A program made the position numbers and the translations under genes. Positions 1-7,145 of a stretch of DNA of 64,000 nucleotides are shown here, piece by piece (positions within the stretch are counted from its first letter, which is position 1; each line of letters begins with the position of its first letter). The notes under the pieces are model-generated. The model had not been told where the DNA came from. It was given only the letters and a program-made list of their open reading frames with translations, and did no database searches. The stretch comes from Gammaproteobacteria bacterium (GTDB lineage: Bacteria > Pseudomonadota > Gammaproteobacteria > Pseudomonadales > Pseudohongiellaceae): contig CANGUU010000006.1 in assembly GCA_947457195.1 (NCBI GenBank), forward strand, positions 26,009-90,008. Direction: 5' to 3'.

Positions 1-42
1 GGCGGCGAGCAGGCGGCGACGGGTGAGCAAGCGATAAGTCAT
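1..42 (-). CDS. N-terminus of an exported protein, cut by the window edge
   Basis: Only 14 codons are visible, reading MTYRLLTRRRLLAA. A run of three arginines followed by LLAA resembles the start of a Tat or Sec signal peptide. The gene lies downstream of the DUF3570 gene on the same strand and would be the last visible member of that operon. The frame also stays open upstream to a GTG at 135-133, so the start is not certain. DUF3570/DUF4266 operons often include an ApbE-type flavin transferase, which is one possible identity, but nothing in these residues proves it. Confidence 0.45.
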   Translation of the reverse strand, partial: MTYRLLTRRRLLAA

Positions 43-145
43 GGGGTCGCGGCAGCGTGAGTCCTTGCAGTTGGCAAACAAACCGATGCCGGGATTGTCG
101 TACCGCTCACCCGGGGAGGCAAGCCACGGCGGCACCCGCCTCGGG

Positions 146-1282
146 TCAATATCGGTAGTCCACACCGAGGGACCAGCGGCTGAAATTGACCAGCGCAGGG
201 CTGGTGGCTCCCGCGCGGAGGCCGAGGGATGGGCTGGCCCGGTAGCGCTCCCCGCTCAGCGACAGTGTGAAGGCATCGATCCGTACTTGCAGCTTGAGGT
301 TGCCACTCAGCGCCCCGTAGGCCGACAGCCGGAAATCAGCCGAATTGCTGGCCGTGGCGGCGAAGTCGCTGGCGGGCGTAAAAAAGTCGGCAGCCCCCTG
401 GCTGTAGTAGCGCAGGCCGGGGACCATCTGCCAGTCGCGGCCAAGATCCTGGTACCAGTTCAGATCCAGGGTATGTGAATCGACCCCGAAATTGTCGCGG
501 TAGTACCGATAGTCGGCGTGCAGGGCCGCATTGGCGGCAGGGATGAAACGGCGGTACGCGGTGGTCCAGGCGAGTTGCGTGCGCGATTCCGGCCGCCTGT
601 CGAACAGTTTGTAGGGATCGCTCAGGAAACCCGCCACGTAGCTGAGACTGAGACCGGTCTGCACCAGACTGTTCTGGTTGATGATCTGGGTCACCGCCAG
701 GAATAGCGAACGGCTCTGGCGCGAAGCCGATCGGATGCGGTTGAAGGCGGCGGCATCGGTAGGGCTCAGGTCATCTGCGGAAAAACTCAGCCCGGCCGCC
801 AGGGTAGTCAACCTGTCGTTGAAGTGCCGCTGGCCATCGATACCACCACTGAGCGCGTGATAGTCGTTTTCGCTGGAATAACCCAGAGACACGCCGAGAG
901 TACCGTTATCGAGATAGCGGCGCGCGTTCGCACTGACGTCGGTGCGGGCTTCCTCGATGGTTGCACCGCTCATGACGATCGCCGCCGAGTCACCCCGGCG
1001 CACGGCATACCAGGGCGAGGCACCGCTCATGCTCTCGCGGCTGCCGGTCAGCGTGAGTGCATACTCGCCGGCCAAGGGCTTGATCAGTTGCAGTTGGTGG
1101 ATATCGATGCCGTAGCGACGCTCGCTGCCGGCCAGCAGCCTGGCGCGGTCGAGATCGTCTTCCTGGTACCGCGATACCCGATAGGACAGCGTCGTCTCCG
1201 GCGGGGGCGAGTCGGCGAGTGCCTGCAGGCCCGGCAGCGCCAGTGCAGAGGCTGTCAGCGCGGCCAGCGTCGAGGATTTCAT
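146..1282 (-). CDS. DUF3570 family exported beta-rich protein
   Basis: The start at 1282 gives 378 residues beginning with a signal peptide (roughly residues 1-23, ending ALA before DSPPP); the longer open frame upstream runs into the neighbouring lipoprotein gene. The remainder alternates short beta-type segments rich in Tyr, Ser and Arg and ends VDYRY with an aromatic residue, as expected of an outer-membrane barrel. The pattern matches DUF3570, a family of unknown function found with DUF4266 lipoproteins and thioredoxins. Two SGA(S/T) tetrads occur at about residues 86-89 and 105-108; this resembles the sequence that ApbE flavinylates in other proteins. It lies 13 bases after the DUF4266 gene. 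Localisation and any flavin link are inference. Confidence 0.85.
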   Translation of the reverse strand: MKSSTLAALTASALALPGLQALADSPPPETTLSYRVSRYQEDDLDRARLLAGSERRYGIDIHQLQLIKPLAGEYALTLTGSRESMSGASPWYAVRRGDSAAIVMSGATIEEARTDVSANARRYLDNGTLGVSLGYSSENDYHALSGGIDGQRHFNDRLTTLAAGLSFSADDLSPTDAAAFNRIRSASRQSRSLFLAVTQIINQNSLVQTGLSLSYVAGFLSDPYKLFDRRPESRTQLAWTTAYRRFIPAANAALHADYRYYRDNFGVDSHTLDLNWYQDLGRDWQMVPGLRYYSQGAADFFTPASDFAATASNSADFRLSAYGALSGNLKLQVRIDAFTLSLSGERYRASPSLGLRAGATSPALVNFSRWSLGVDYRY

Positions 1283-1295
1283 GCGCTTCCTTTTT

Positions 1296-1523
1296 TCAGT
1301 TACAGCCGCAGCCGCCGCCACTGGCACTGTTGCCGCCACTCGAGGCTTCCTTGCTGAAATGGATGTGGTCCGCGAGGGCTTGCTCGAGCGGATCCGCGGT
1401 CAGTCCCATGTCAGGACGCGCCAGCGTGCCACGCTGCCACGCGGCAACCGGTGTGCAGGCAGCGAGCAGCAGCGAGACCAGCAGCAGGGCCAGGCGGGCG
1501 GTGGCAGCAAGGGGCAAGGGCAT
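1296..1523 (-). CDS. DUF4266 small lipoprotein with a CGCN C-terminus
   Basis: This 75-residue protein starts with a short hydrophobic signal and a lipobox (LLAAC), so Cys23 should become the lipidated N-terminus. The mature part holds the DUF4266 features: a stretch ending HIHFSKEAS, then a Gly/Ser-rich tail that finishes GGGCGCN. The two C-terminal cysteines look like a small metal- or thiol-reactive site. It sits between the TlpA-like gene (8 bases upstream) and the DUF3570 gene, so translation is probably coupled. The family has no proven function; its constant pairing with DUF3570 suggests a joint envelope complex. The annotation as an exported lipoprotein is firm, the role unknown. Confidence 0.85.
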   Translation of the reverse strand: MPLPLAATARLALLLVSLLLAACTPVAAWQRGTLARPDMGLTADPLEQALADHIHFSKEASSGGNSASGGGCGCN

Positions 1524-1530
1524 CGGTACC

Positions 1531-2115
1531 TCAATGGGCCAACAGGCGGCGGATTTCCGCTTCGATGAGTCGTATGTCGGCGGGCTTGAAGCCCTCGTGC
1601 ACCAGTCGCACGACGCCCTGCTGGTCCACCAGGTAGCCGGTGGGCATGCCCCTCAGTGCGTAGAGGCCGGGCACGGTACCGGCGGGATCACTGAGGGCGA
1701 GGTAGGACACGGGCTGGTCGAGTAGAAAGTCGATGCCATTCTGGGGATCTTCGTCGACGTCAACAGCCAGAATCTCGAAGCGGGCCCCCTCGGCCACCAG
1801 GCGGCGGCGCAGGTCGTCCAGCAGGGGCGCCGAGATCACGCAGGGCCCACACCATGAAGCCCAGAAATCCACGTAGACCACCCGGCCGCGGAAGTCGCTG
1901 AGGCGTTGCGGCGCCGCGCCATCCTGCTCTCGCAAACCCGGCAACTCGAAACCCGGTGCCGGCTCACCCACCCCCACGGCACCCACTGCCGGAGCCAGTC
2001 CAAGGCTCAACAGCAAAAGGGCCAGCCCGCAGGGGCGTGCGCCTGCCTGCCTGCACCGCGGCTTCGCCAACGCAGACCTAGGGACAGGGCGAGAGAAGAG
2101 GGGGCCGCCGCGCAT
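1531..2115 (-). CDS. TlpA/ResA-like thiol-disulfide oxidoreductase, membrane-anchored or exported
   Basis: 194 residues from the ATG at 2115, one base after the stop of the upstream cytochrome gene, which fixes the start. Residues about 28-46 form a hydrophobic signal or anchor. The thioredoxin fold follows, with FWASWCGPC (Cys89 and Cys92) and a later GMPTGYLVD segment carrying the cis-proline region. Such proteins reduce or isomerise disulfides outside the cytoplasm, often on apocytochromes or on cysteine-containing partners. In this operon the likely targets are the CGCN lipoprotein encoded next or the CIACH protein encoded before it; that is inference. It is distinct from the CcmG thioredoxin encoded at 9148. 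Confidence 0.88.
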   Translation of the reverse strand: MRGGPLFSRPVPRSALAKPRCRQAGARPCGLALLLLSLGLAPAVGAVGVGEPAPGFELPGLREQDGAAPQRLSDFRGRVVYVDFWASWCGPCVISAPLLDDLRRRLVAEGARFEILAVDVDEDPQNGIDFLLDQPVSYLALSDPAGTVPGLYALRGMPTGYLVDQQGVVRLVHEGFKPADIRLIEAEIRRLLAH

Positions 2116-2116
2116 G

Positions 2117-2971
2117 TCAGAGTTTCTCCACCAATTGCAGGAAGGCATCGAGATTGCGGTAGCCGAGATCGGTGCTACGGAACTGGGCACCGCCGGCAAT
2201 CGGTTTTGCATGCTCGTTGCCGCCAAGAACAGTGGTCAGGATGTAGCTCCGGCCGCGGCGCCGCACCAGGCTCTCGAACTGCGCAAAATTCAGCGAGAGA
2301 TGGTTGGCATTGCTCGTTGGTACGAAGCGCAAGCCGGAACCGTTGGCAAGGCCTCCGCTGACATGGCAGGCGATACAGGCGGGGTTGCTCTGCACCAGGC
2401 TGGAGATCGAGGCGGCATACGCGTCCGTGGCAAGCTCGCGGGCGCTTTTCACCGGTCGATCAGAGACGGAAATCTGCAGGGGCGTCTGCGTGTAGGTCAG
2501 CACGCCGTCGGCGGCTTTGTAGCCCATGAAAAGCTGCAACGTGGCAACAACCGGAATCTGCCCCGTGAGAAAGTCCACCGGCACCGCAGCGGTCAGCGTT
2601 TCCTGACTGCGAAAGGGCACGAGACTGCCCACCTGGCCATCCCAGGGCACGAAGTTTCCCGCCAGATTGCGCATGAAAAAACTGGCACCCACGGCCGCCA
2701 CCACGTAGATGTCGGCCTTTTGATTGATCTGGGCGGATTCGGGCCGGATGGTACCGATCAACCGGATGGTGTCGCTGGTCAGCGCTGAGCTCTCGAAACT
2801 TGCGCCATTGTCTTTGCTGAGGCCGAGCGAGAAGGAAGCGCTGGTCGACGACGGGTTGGCAACCCGTGCTCCCGGCAGTGAGGTGGCCGAGCTGGTCTGG
2901 CCGAGTGCCGAGGCGGCAGCCAGCCAACCCGCCAGACTGACGGCCAGTATCCGCGCTAGACATCGTGGCAT
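2117..2971 (-). CDS. Exported protein with a C-terminal cytochrome c domain
   Basis: 284 residues from the ATG at 2971, beginning with a Sec signal peptide (residues 1-24, ending SALG). Residues 40-170 look like a beta-sandwich with no family I can name. One heme-binding site, CIACH, lies at 199-203, followed by about 80 residues typical of a class I cytochrome c. The protein should be matured in the periplasm by the Ccm system encoded nearby. It is the first gene of a tight minus-strand operon (one base before the TlpA-like gene). The N-terminal domain could bind a substrate or partner; the electron-transfer role is inferred from the heme site. Confidence 0.8.
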   Translation of the reverse strand: MPRCLARILAVSLAGWLAAASALGQTSSATSLPGARVANPSSTSASFSLGLSKDNGASFESSALTSDTIRLIGTIRPESAQINQKADIYVVAAVGASFFMRNLAGNFVPWDGQVGSLVPFRSQETLTAAVPVDFLTGQIPVVATLQLFMGYKAADGVLTYTQTPLQISVSDRPVKSARELATDAYAASISSLVQSNPACIACHVSGGLANGSGLRFVPTSNANHLSLNFAQFESLVRRRGRSYILTTVLGGNEHAKPIAGGAQFRSTDLGYRNLDAFLQLVEKL

Positions 2972-3071
2972 GAAGAGACTCCTGTTGAGGATGGGGTTAC
3001 GAAGCACCCAGCAGGGAGTGTACGCGATCGGTCCCAGTCGGAGGAATGCACCGAGGAGCCCTGGGTGGTCC

Positions 3072-3099
3072 AAAAAAAAACCCCGCCAAGGCGGGGTTT
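3072..3099 (-). terminator. Rho-independent terminator after the cytochrome c gene
   Basis: A perfect stem (3078-3087 with 3090-3099) separated by two bases is followed on the minus strand by a run of T residues. It lies 29 bases past the stop of the 118-residue cytochrome gene and before the next minus-strand operon, so it separates the two transcripts. Confidence 0.92.
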
Positions 3100-3127
3100 G
3101 CAGGAACGCTGTTATGCAGACGAAGCC

Positions 3128-3484
3128 TTACTTGCCCAGCGATTTGATGTAGGCAGCTACGTCGGCAATGGCCTGGTCATTCGGCAGCGTTTGTGCCATG
3201 GGAGCCATCTGCATGCCGTAGGTGTCCTTGGGGTTGGTGCCGCGGATGCCGGCCTTGAAATTTTGCAGCTGGCGCACGAGGTACCACTCCTCCTGACCGG
3301 CAAGCTTGGGTGCATTCAGTGCTTCCATGCCTTCGCCGTTCGGGCCATGGCAGGCGCCGCAGGTGGCGTACAGGGTCTTGCCCTTGGCCGGGTCGCCGGC
3401 TGCCAGTGCCGCGGTGGAGTAGAGGCTGGACAAGGCGGTGAGGGCAGTGAGGGCGGTGAGGCCCAGAGTGACGTGCAACTTCAT
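3128..3484 (-). CDS. Small class I cytochrome c (c4/c5-like monoheme)
   Basis: 118 residues with a Sec signal (residues 1-29, ending ALAAG), one heme site CGACH at 42-46, and Met-rich segments near residues 91-96 (MQMAPM) that should supply the axial methionine. Length and the ending AYIKSLGK fit the small periplasmic electron carriers that serve terminal oxidases. The signal peptide has an LTALTALTA repeat reflected in a short DNA repeat near 3430-3455. A good ribosome site (AGGAG) precedes the start and the gene has its own terminator, so it is monocistronic. Its natural partner cannot be identified here. Confidence 0.9.
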   Translation of the reverse strand: MKLHVTLGLTALTALTALSSLYSTAALAAGDPAKGKTLYATCGACHGPNGEGMEALNAPKLAGQEEWYLVRQLQNFKAGIRGTNPKDTYGMQMAPMAQTLPNDQAIADVAAYIKSLGK

Positions 3485-3683
3485 TACAGTCTCCTAGGGA
3501 GGGTGGGGTGGTGAGGACGTAGAAACGGTTTGCTACACGGACTGTAGGCGGCTTCCAGACAGGCTTCCAGGCCAGCATGACAGCAGGCAGGGACTGAATC
3601 GCGGCTGAATTCGCCACTACGATCTGTGCTATCTTGCCGACCCATTCAAAAAGCGCCGCGAAGTATAGCCGAGCCCCACTCCG

Positions 3684-4253
3684 ATGACCATCAAATCAGA
3701 CCACTGGATCCGCCGCATGGCCGAGCAGCACGGCATGCTCGATCCCTTCGAGCCCGGCCAGATTCGCGAGATCGGTGGACGTAAGGTCATTTCCTACGGC
3801 ACATCGAGTTACGGCTATGACGTACGCTGCGCACGCGAGTTCAAGATCTTCACCAACGTACACACCAGCAACGTGGTCGATCCCAAGAACTTCGATCCCA
3901 CCAGTTTTGTCAGCGTCGAGGAAGATTACTGCATCATTCCCCCGAATTCGTTTGCCCTGGCCCGCACGGTCGAGTATTTCCGGATTCCCCCCAACGTGCT
4001 CACGGTTTGTCTCGGCAAATCCACTTATGCCCGCTGCGGCATCATCGTCAACGTGACACCCCTCGAGCCGGAGTGGGAGGGCCACGTCACGCTCGAGTTT
4101 TCCAACACCACGCCGCTGCCTGCCAAGATCTACGCCAACGAGGGCGTGGCACAGATGCTGTTTTTCGAGTCAGACGAACAGTGCGCAGTGACTTACAAGG
4201 ACCGCAACGGCAAGTACATGGGGCAGTGTGGGGTTACCCCGCCCCGTCCCTGA
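3684..4253 (+). CDS. dcd: dCTP deaminase
   Basis: 189 residues, close to the enterobacterial enzyme (193). It hydrolytically deaminates dCTP to dUTP, feeding dTTP synthesis in the cytoplasm. The conserved segments are all present: [14 protein letters not shown] near the N-terminus, [12 protein letters not shown] in the middle (Ser and Arg of the active site), [14 protein letters not shown] containing the catalytic glutamate, and GVAQMLFFE near the end. The gene begins right after the divergent cytochrome promoter region and ends 7 bases before ccmA, so it may share a transcript with the ccm cluster. Confidence 0.97.
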   Translation: MTIKSDHWIRRMAEQHGMLDPFEPGQIREIGGRKVISYGTSSYGYDVRCAREFKIFTNVHTSNVVDPKNFDPTSFVSVEEDYCIIPPNSFALARTVEYFRIPPNVLTVCLGKSTYARCGIIVNVTPLEPEWEGHVTLEFSNTTPLPAKIYANEGVAQMLFFESDEQCAVTYKDRNGKYMGQCGVTPPRP

Positions 4254-4260
4254 GATTCCC

Positions 4261-4890
4261 ATGCTGGCTGTCGATGACCTGCATTGCGAGCGCGACGAAC
4301 GGGTGCTTTTCTCCGGTCTTTCGTTCGAAGTGAAGTCGGGCAGCCTGCTGCAGGTGCAGGGTGCCAACGGCAGCGGCAAGACCACGCTGCTGCGTATTCT
4401 GGCCGGACTCAACCAAGACTTTACCGGCAACCTGCACTGGCAGGGCCGCCCACGCGCCAGTGTGCTGACCGAGTTCCAGCAGTCGCTGTTCTATCTCGGC
4501 CATGCACCAAGCGTGAACCGCACGCTGACGCCTTTGCAGAATCTGCGTTGGTTCTGCGCGCTACAGGGCTACGCCGATGACGAAGCGATCGTTGCGGCGC
4601 TGACGGCCCAGGGTCTTGCAGGCTATGCGGGAATTCCCTGTTGCCAATTGTCGGCCGGGCAGCAGCGACGAGTGAGCCTGGCGCGGCTCGAACTCACGGC
4701 GGCGGCGCTATGGATACTCGATGAGCCCTTCACTGCCCTCGATCGCCTAGCGGTTGCAGCATTGGAGGGGCGTATCGGCCGGCATGCAGAGGCCGGAGGG
4801 GCCGTGGTGCTGACGACGCACCATGCGCTCAAGACGCCGTGGCCCCTGTCCATCCTTGATCTCGACGCACTGCGTCCGGAGGCACTGTGA
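4261..4890 (+). CDS. ccmA: CcmA, ATP-binding subunit of the heme-handling ABC complex
   Basis: 209 residues from the ATG at 4261; the frame is open further upstream but overlaps dcd. Walker A is GANGSGKTT, the ABC signature LSAGQQRR, and Walker B LWILDEP. CcmA with CcmB, C and D hydrolyses ATP to release holo-CcmE from the CcmC complex on the periplasmic face. This is the first gene of a complete System I cluster and it overlaps ccmB by 4 bases. Length is normal for the family. Confidence 0.96.
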   Translation: MLAVDDLHCERDERVLFSGLSFEVKSGSLLQVQGANGSGKTTLLRILAGLNQDFTGNLHWQGRPRASVLTEFQQSLFYLGHAPSVNRTLTPLQNLRWFCALQGYADDEAIVAALTAQGLAGYAGIPCCQLSAGQQRRVSLARLELTAAALWILDEPFTALDRLAVAALEGRIGRHAEAGGAVVLTTHHALKTPWPLSILDLDALRPEAL

Positions 4891-5576
4891 CGCGGCAGGC
4901 ACTCGGTCTCCTGGCTTGCCTGCGTGCCACGCTGCTGCGTGAACTGCAGATCGCCGTCAGCAGCCCGGGCAAGGTCGTCAATCCCCTTATGTTTTTCGTG
5001 ATTGCCAGCGCGCTGTTCCCGCTGAGCGGCCGCCTCGATCTGGCCGTACTGGGCAGCATTGCGCCGGGGATTCTCTGGGTGACTGCGCTGCTTGCCGTGA
5101 TGCTGTCGATGGAAGGATTGTTTCGCAGCGATTTTGACGATGGCACCCTCGAGCAATTGCTGCTGAGTCCGCAGCCGCTCTACTTCCACTTGCTGGTGAA
5201 GGTGCTGGGTCACTGGCTGGTGACCGGGTTGCCGCTGGTGGTGATCGCGCCACTGTTGGGGCTGTTGCTGAATCTCCCGGCGGCGGGCTATCAGCCCTTG
5301 ATCCTTGGGCTGCTGCTCGGCACACCCACGCTCAGTCTCGTGGCTGCCATCGGCACGGCGCTCACGGTCGGTCTCGCCCGCAGTGGCCTGCTGCTTGCCG
5401 TGCTAATATTGCCGCTCTCGATTCCGGTGCTGGTGTTTGGCGCCGGCGTGGTCGACACGGCGTTGAATGGCCTGCCGGTTGCAGGGCTTTTCAGTCTGTT
5501 GGGAGCGCTGTTGCTGCTGGCTGCCAGTCTGGCGCCCCTTGCCATCGCAGCCTCGCTGCGCATCAGCGTGCAGTAG
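4887..5576 (+). CDS. ccmB: CcmB, membrane subunit of the heme-handling ABC complex
   Basis: 229 residues with about six hydrophobic segments and the family's N-terminal pattern of a cytoplasmic RELQIAVSSPGKVVNPLMFF stretch before the first helix. It forms the membrane part of CcmABCD. The start overlaps the ccmA stop (GTGA), indicating translational coupling. About 100 bases without a gene follow before ccmC, a common small gap in these clusters. Confidence 0.95.
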   Translation: MTRQALGLLACLRATLLRELQIAVSSPGKVVNPLMFFVIASALFPLSGRLDLAVLGSIAPGILWVTALLAVMLSMEGLFRSDFDDGTLEQLLLSPQPLYFHLLVKVLGHWLVTGLPLVVIAPLLGLLLNLPAAGYQPLILGLLLGTPTLSLVAAIGTALTVGLARSGLLLAVLILPLSIPVLVFGAGVVDTALNGLPVAGLFSLLGALLLLAASLAPLAIAASLRISVQ

Positions 5577-5675
5577 GGGCCGTCGCTCCGCCATGAACGC
5601 GCCAGCATGAACCTTCCACCGAGTTTCCACGTAAGCAGCGAGTACTCGACAGCGCGATTTCAGTAGACTCACCCC

Positions 5676-6428
5676 ATGATGCAATGGCTGTACAAGCTGG
5701 GTTCGCCCAGACACTTCTATGAGATGACGACAGGGTTTTTGCCCTGGCTGGCCGGCGCCACCTTTCTGTTGCTGGGCATCGGGCTGGTGTGGGGTCTCGG
5801 CTTTGCCCCGCCCGACTACCAGATGGGCGACAACTTCCGCATCATCTACATCCACGTCCCCACGGCCACCGGTGCGATCTGGATCTACGCCATGATGGCG
5901 GCCATGGCGGCCATGCATCTCGTCTGGAACCTCAAGGTGGCTGACATGGTGGCCAAGTCCTGCGGCATCGTCGGGACCAGTTTCTGCGCCATTGCCCTCT
6001 TTACCGGGGCATTCTGGGGCAAGCCGACCTGGGGCACCTACTGGATCTGGGATGCCAAGCTGACTTCGTTCCTTATCCTGCTGTTCGTCTACATCGGTGT
6101 CATGGCCTTGCGCTCCGCCTTCGATTCGGAAACCAGTGCTTCCAAGGCAGCGTCTGTGCTGACCCTCGTGGGAGTCGTCAACCTGCCGATCATCTACTAC
6201 GCCGCCGTGTGGTGGAACACGCTGCATCAGGGTCCCTCAGTGCTTGGTGACCGGGATGCCAGCGCCAATCCGCCGGAGATCTGGATTCCGGCTTTCTTCA
6301 GCGGCTTTGGACTCATCGGTCTGCTTTTTCTGATCGTGATCCTGCACACGCGCAACGAGATCCTCTACCGTGAGCGCCGCGCGCAGTGGGTGCAGGAATT
6401 ACTCACCAGGGAACCCATCCATGCCTGA
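5676..6428 (+). CDS. ccmC: CcmC, heme chaperone-loading membrane protein
   Basis: 250 residues, six transmembrane helices. The tryptophan-rich motif WGTYWIWDAKLTS lies in the middle, flanked by histidines (YIHVPTA before, NTLHQGP after) that hold heme externally. CcmC loads heme onto CcmE. The start follows a short spacer after ccmB and the 3' end overlaps ccmD by 8 bases. An alternative start one codon later (MQWLYK) is possible. Confidence 0.96.
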   Translation: MMQWLYKLGSPRHFYEMTTGFLPWLAGATFLLLGIGLVWGLGFAPPDYQMGDNFRIIYIHVPTATGAIWIYAMMAAMAAMHLVWNLKVADMVAKSCGIVGTSFCAIALFTGAFWGKPTWGTYWIWDAKLTSFLILLFVYIGVMALRSAFDSETSASKAASVLTLVGVVNLPIIYYAAVWWNTLHQGPSVLGDRDASANPPEIWIPAFFSGFGLIGLLFLIVILHTRNEILYRERRAQWVQELLTREPIHA

Positions 6429-6663
6429 GTTCCAGTTCGAGGGCGTAGCGGATTTCTTCGCGATGGGTGGGCACGCCTACTTCGTGTGGATGTCGTACGG
6501 CTTCTTTTTCGTGGTGCTGGCCTTCAATCTGTGGCTGCCACGTCACCAGCGTTTCCGACTGCTGCGCCTGTTGAGGGCCCGCCAGACTCGACAGGCGCGA
6601 AGCGAAAGTCCGCCGCCCGCGCGTGCCGCAGCGCCAGAGACCACCCCATCCCCAGGAGCGTAG
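6421..6663 (+). CDS. ccmD: CcmD, small membrane adaptor
   Basis: 80 residues from the ATG at 6421 inside the ccmC stop region. It shows the usual CcmD plan: a short periplasmic N-terminus (FFAMGGHAYFVWMSYG), a single transmembrane helix, and a basic cytoplasmic tail, here extended with Pro/Ala. CcmD stabilises CcmC-CcmE and helps CcmE release. The identification rests on position and on the GHAYFVW motif. Confidence 0.92.
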   Translation: MPEFQFEGVADFFAMGGHAYFVWMSYGFFFVVLAFNLWLPRHQRFRLLRLLRARQTRQARSESPPPARAAAPETTPSPGA

Positions 6664-6665
6664 GC

Positions 6666-7145
6666 ATGCACCCAGCCCGCCAGCAGAGAGTGATGATCGT
6701 CGCCAGCATCCTGGTGGGCAGTGCGCTTGCCATCGGCCTGCTGCTCTACGCCTTCAACGAGGGGCTGAACGTCTTCTTTACCCCAACCGAGATCGCCGAA
6801 GGCAAGGTGCGACCCGAGCAGAACATCCGCATCGGAGGCATGGTGAAGGTGGGTAGTCTGCGCAAGGAAGGCTTGGAAGGCACGCGCATCGAATTCGTTG
6901 CCACCGATACCAACAAGGACATCCCGGTCGTCTATACGGGCGTGCTGCCCGACCTGTTTCGGGAAGGTCAGGGTGTGGTGGCAGAGGGCAGACTGGATGC
7001 CGATGGCGTGTTCCAGGCCAGTACCATACTGGCCAAGCACGACGAGAACTACATGTCCGCCGAAGTGAAGGCGGCGCTGGAGGCGGCCAAGGCCAGACAG
7101 GCCGGCAACGGACTGCCACCCGCAGCAGAAGGAGTTTCGCCATGA
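6666..7145 (+). CDS. ccmE: CcmE, periplasmic heme chaperone
   Basis: 159 residues from the ATG at 6666, three bases after the ccmD stop. An N-terminal anchor helix (about 8-30) precedes an OB-fold. The heme-binding histidine sits in LAKHDENYM near residue 124, followed by a flexible tail. CcmE carries heme covalently from CcmC to the CcmFH ligase. It overlaps ccmF by 4 bases. Confidence 0.96.
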   Translation: MHPARQQRVMIVASILVGSALAIGLLLYAFNEGLNVFFTPTEIAEGKVRPEQNIRIGGMVKVGSLRKEGLEGTRIEFVATDTNKDIPVVYTGVLPDLFREGQGVVAEGRLDADGVFQASTILAKHDENYMSAEVKAALEAAKARQAGNGLPPAAEGVSP

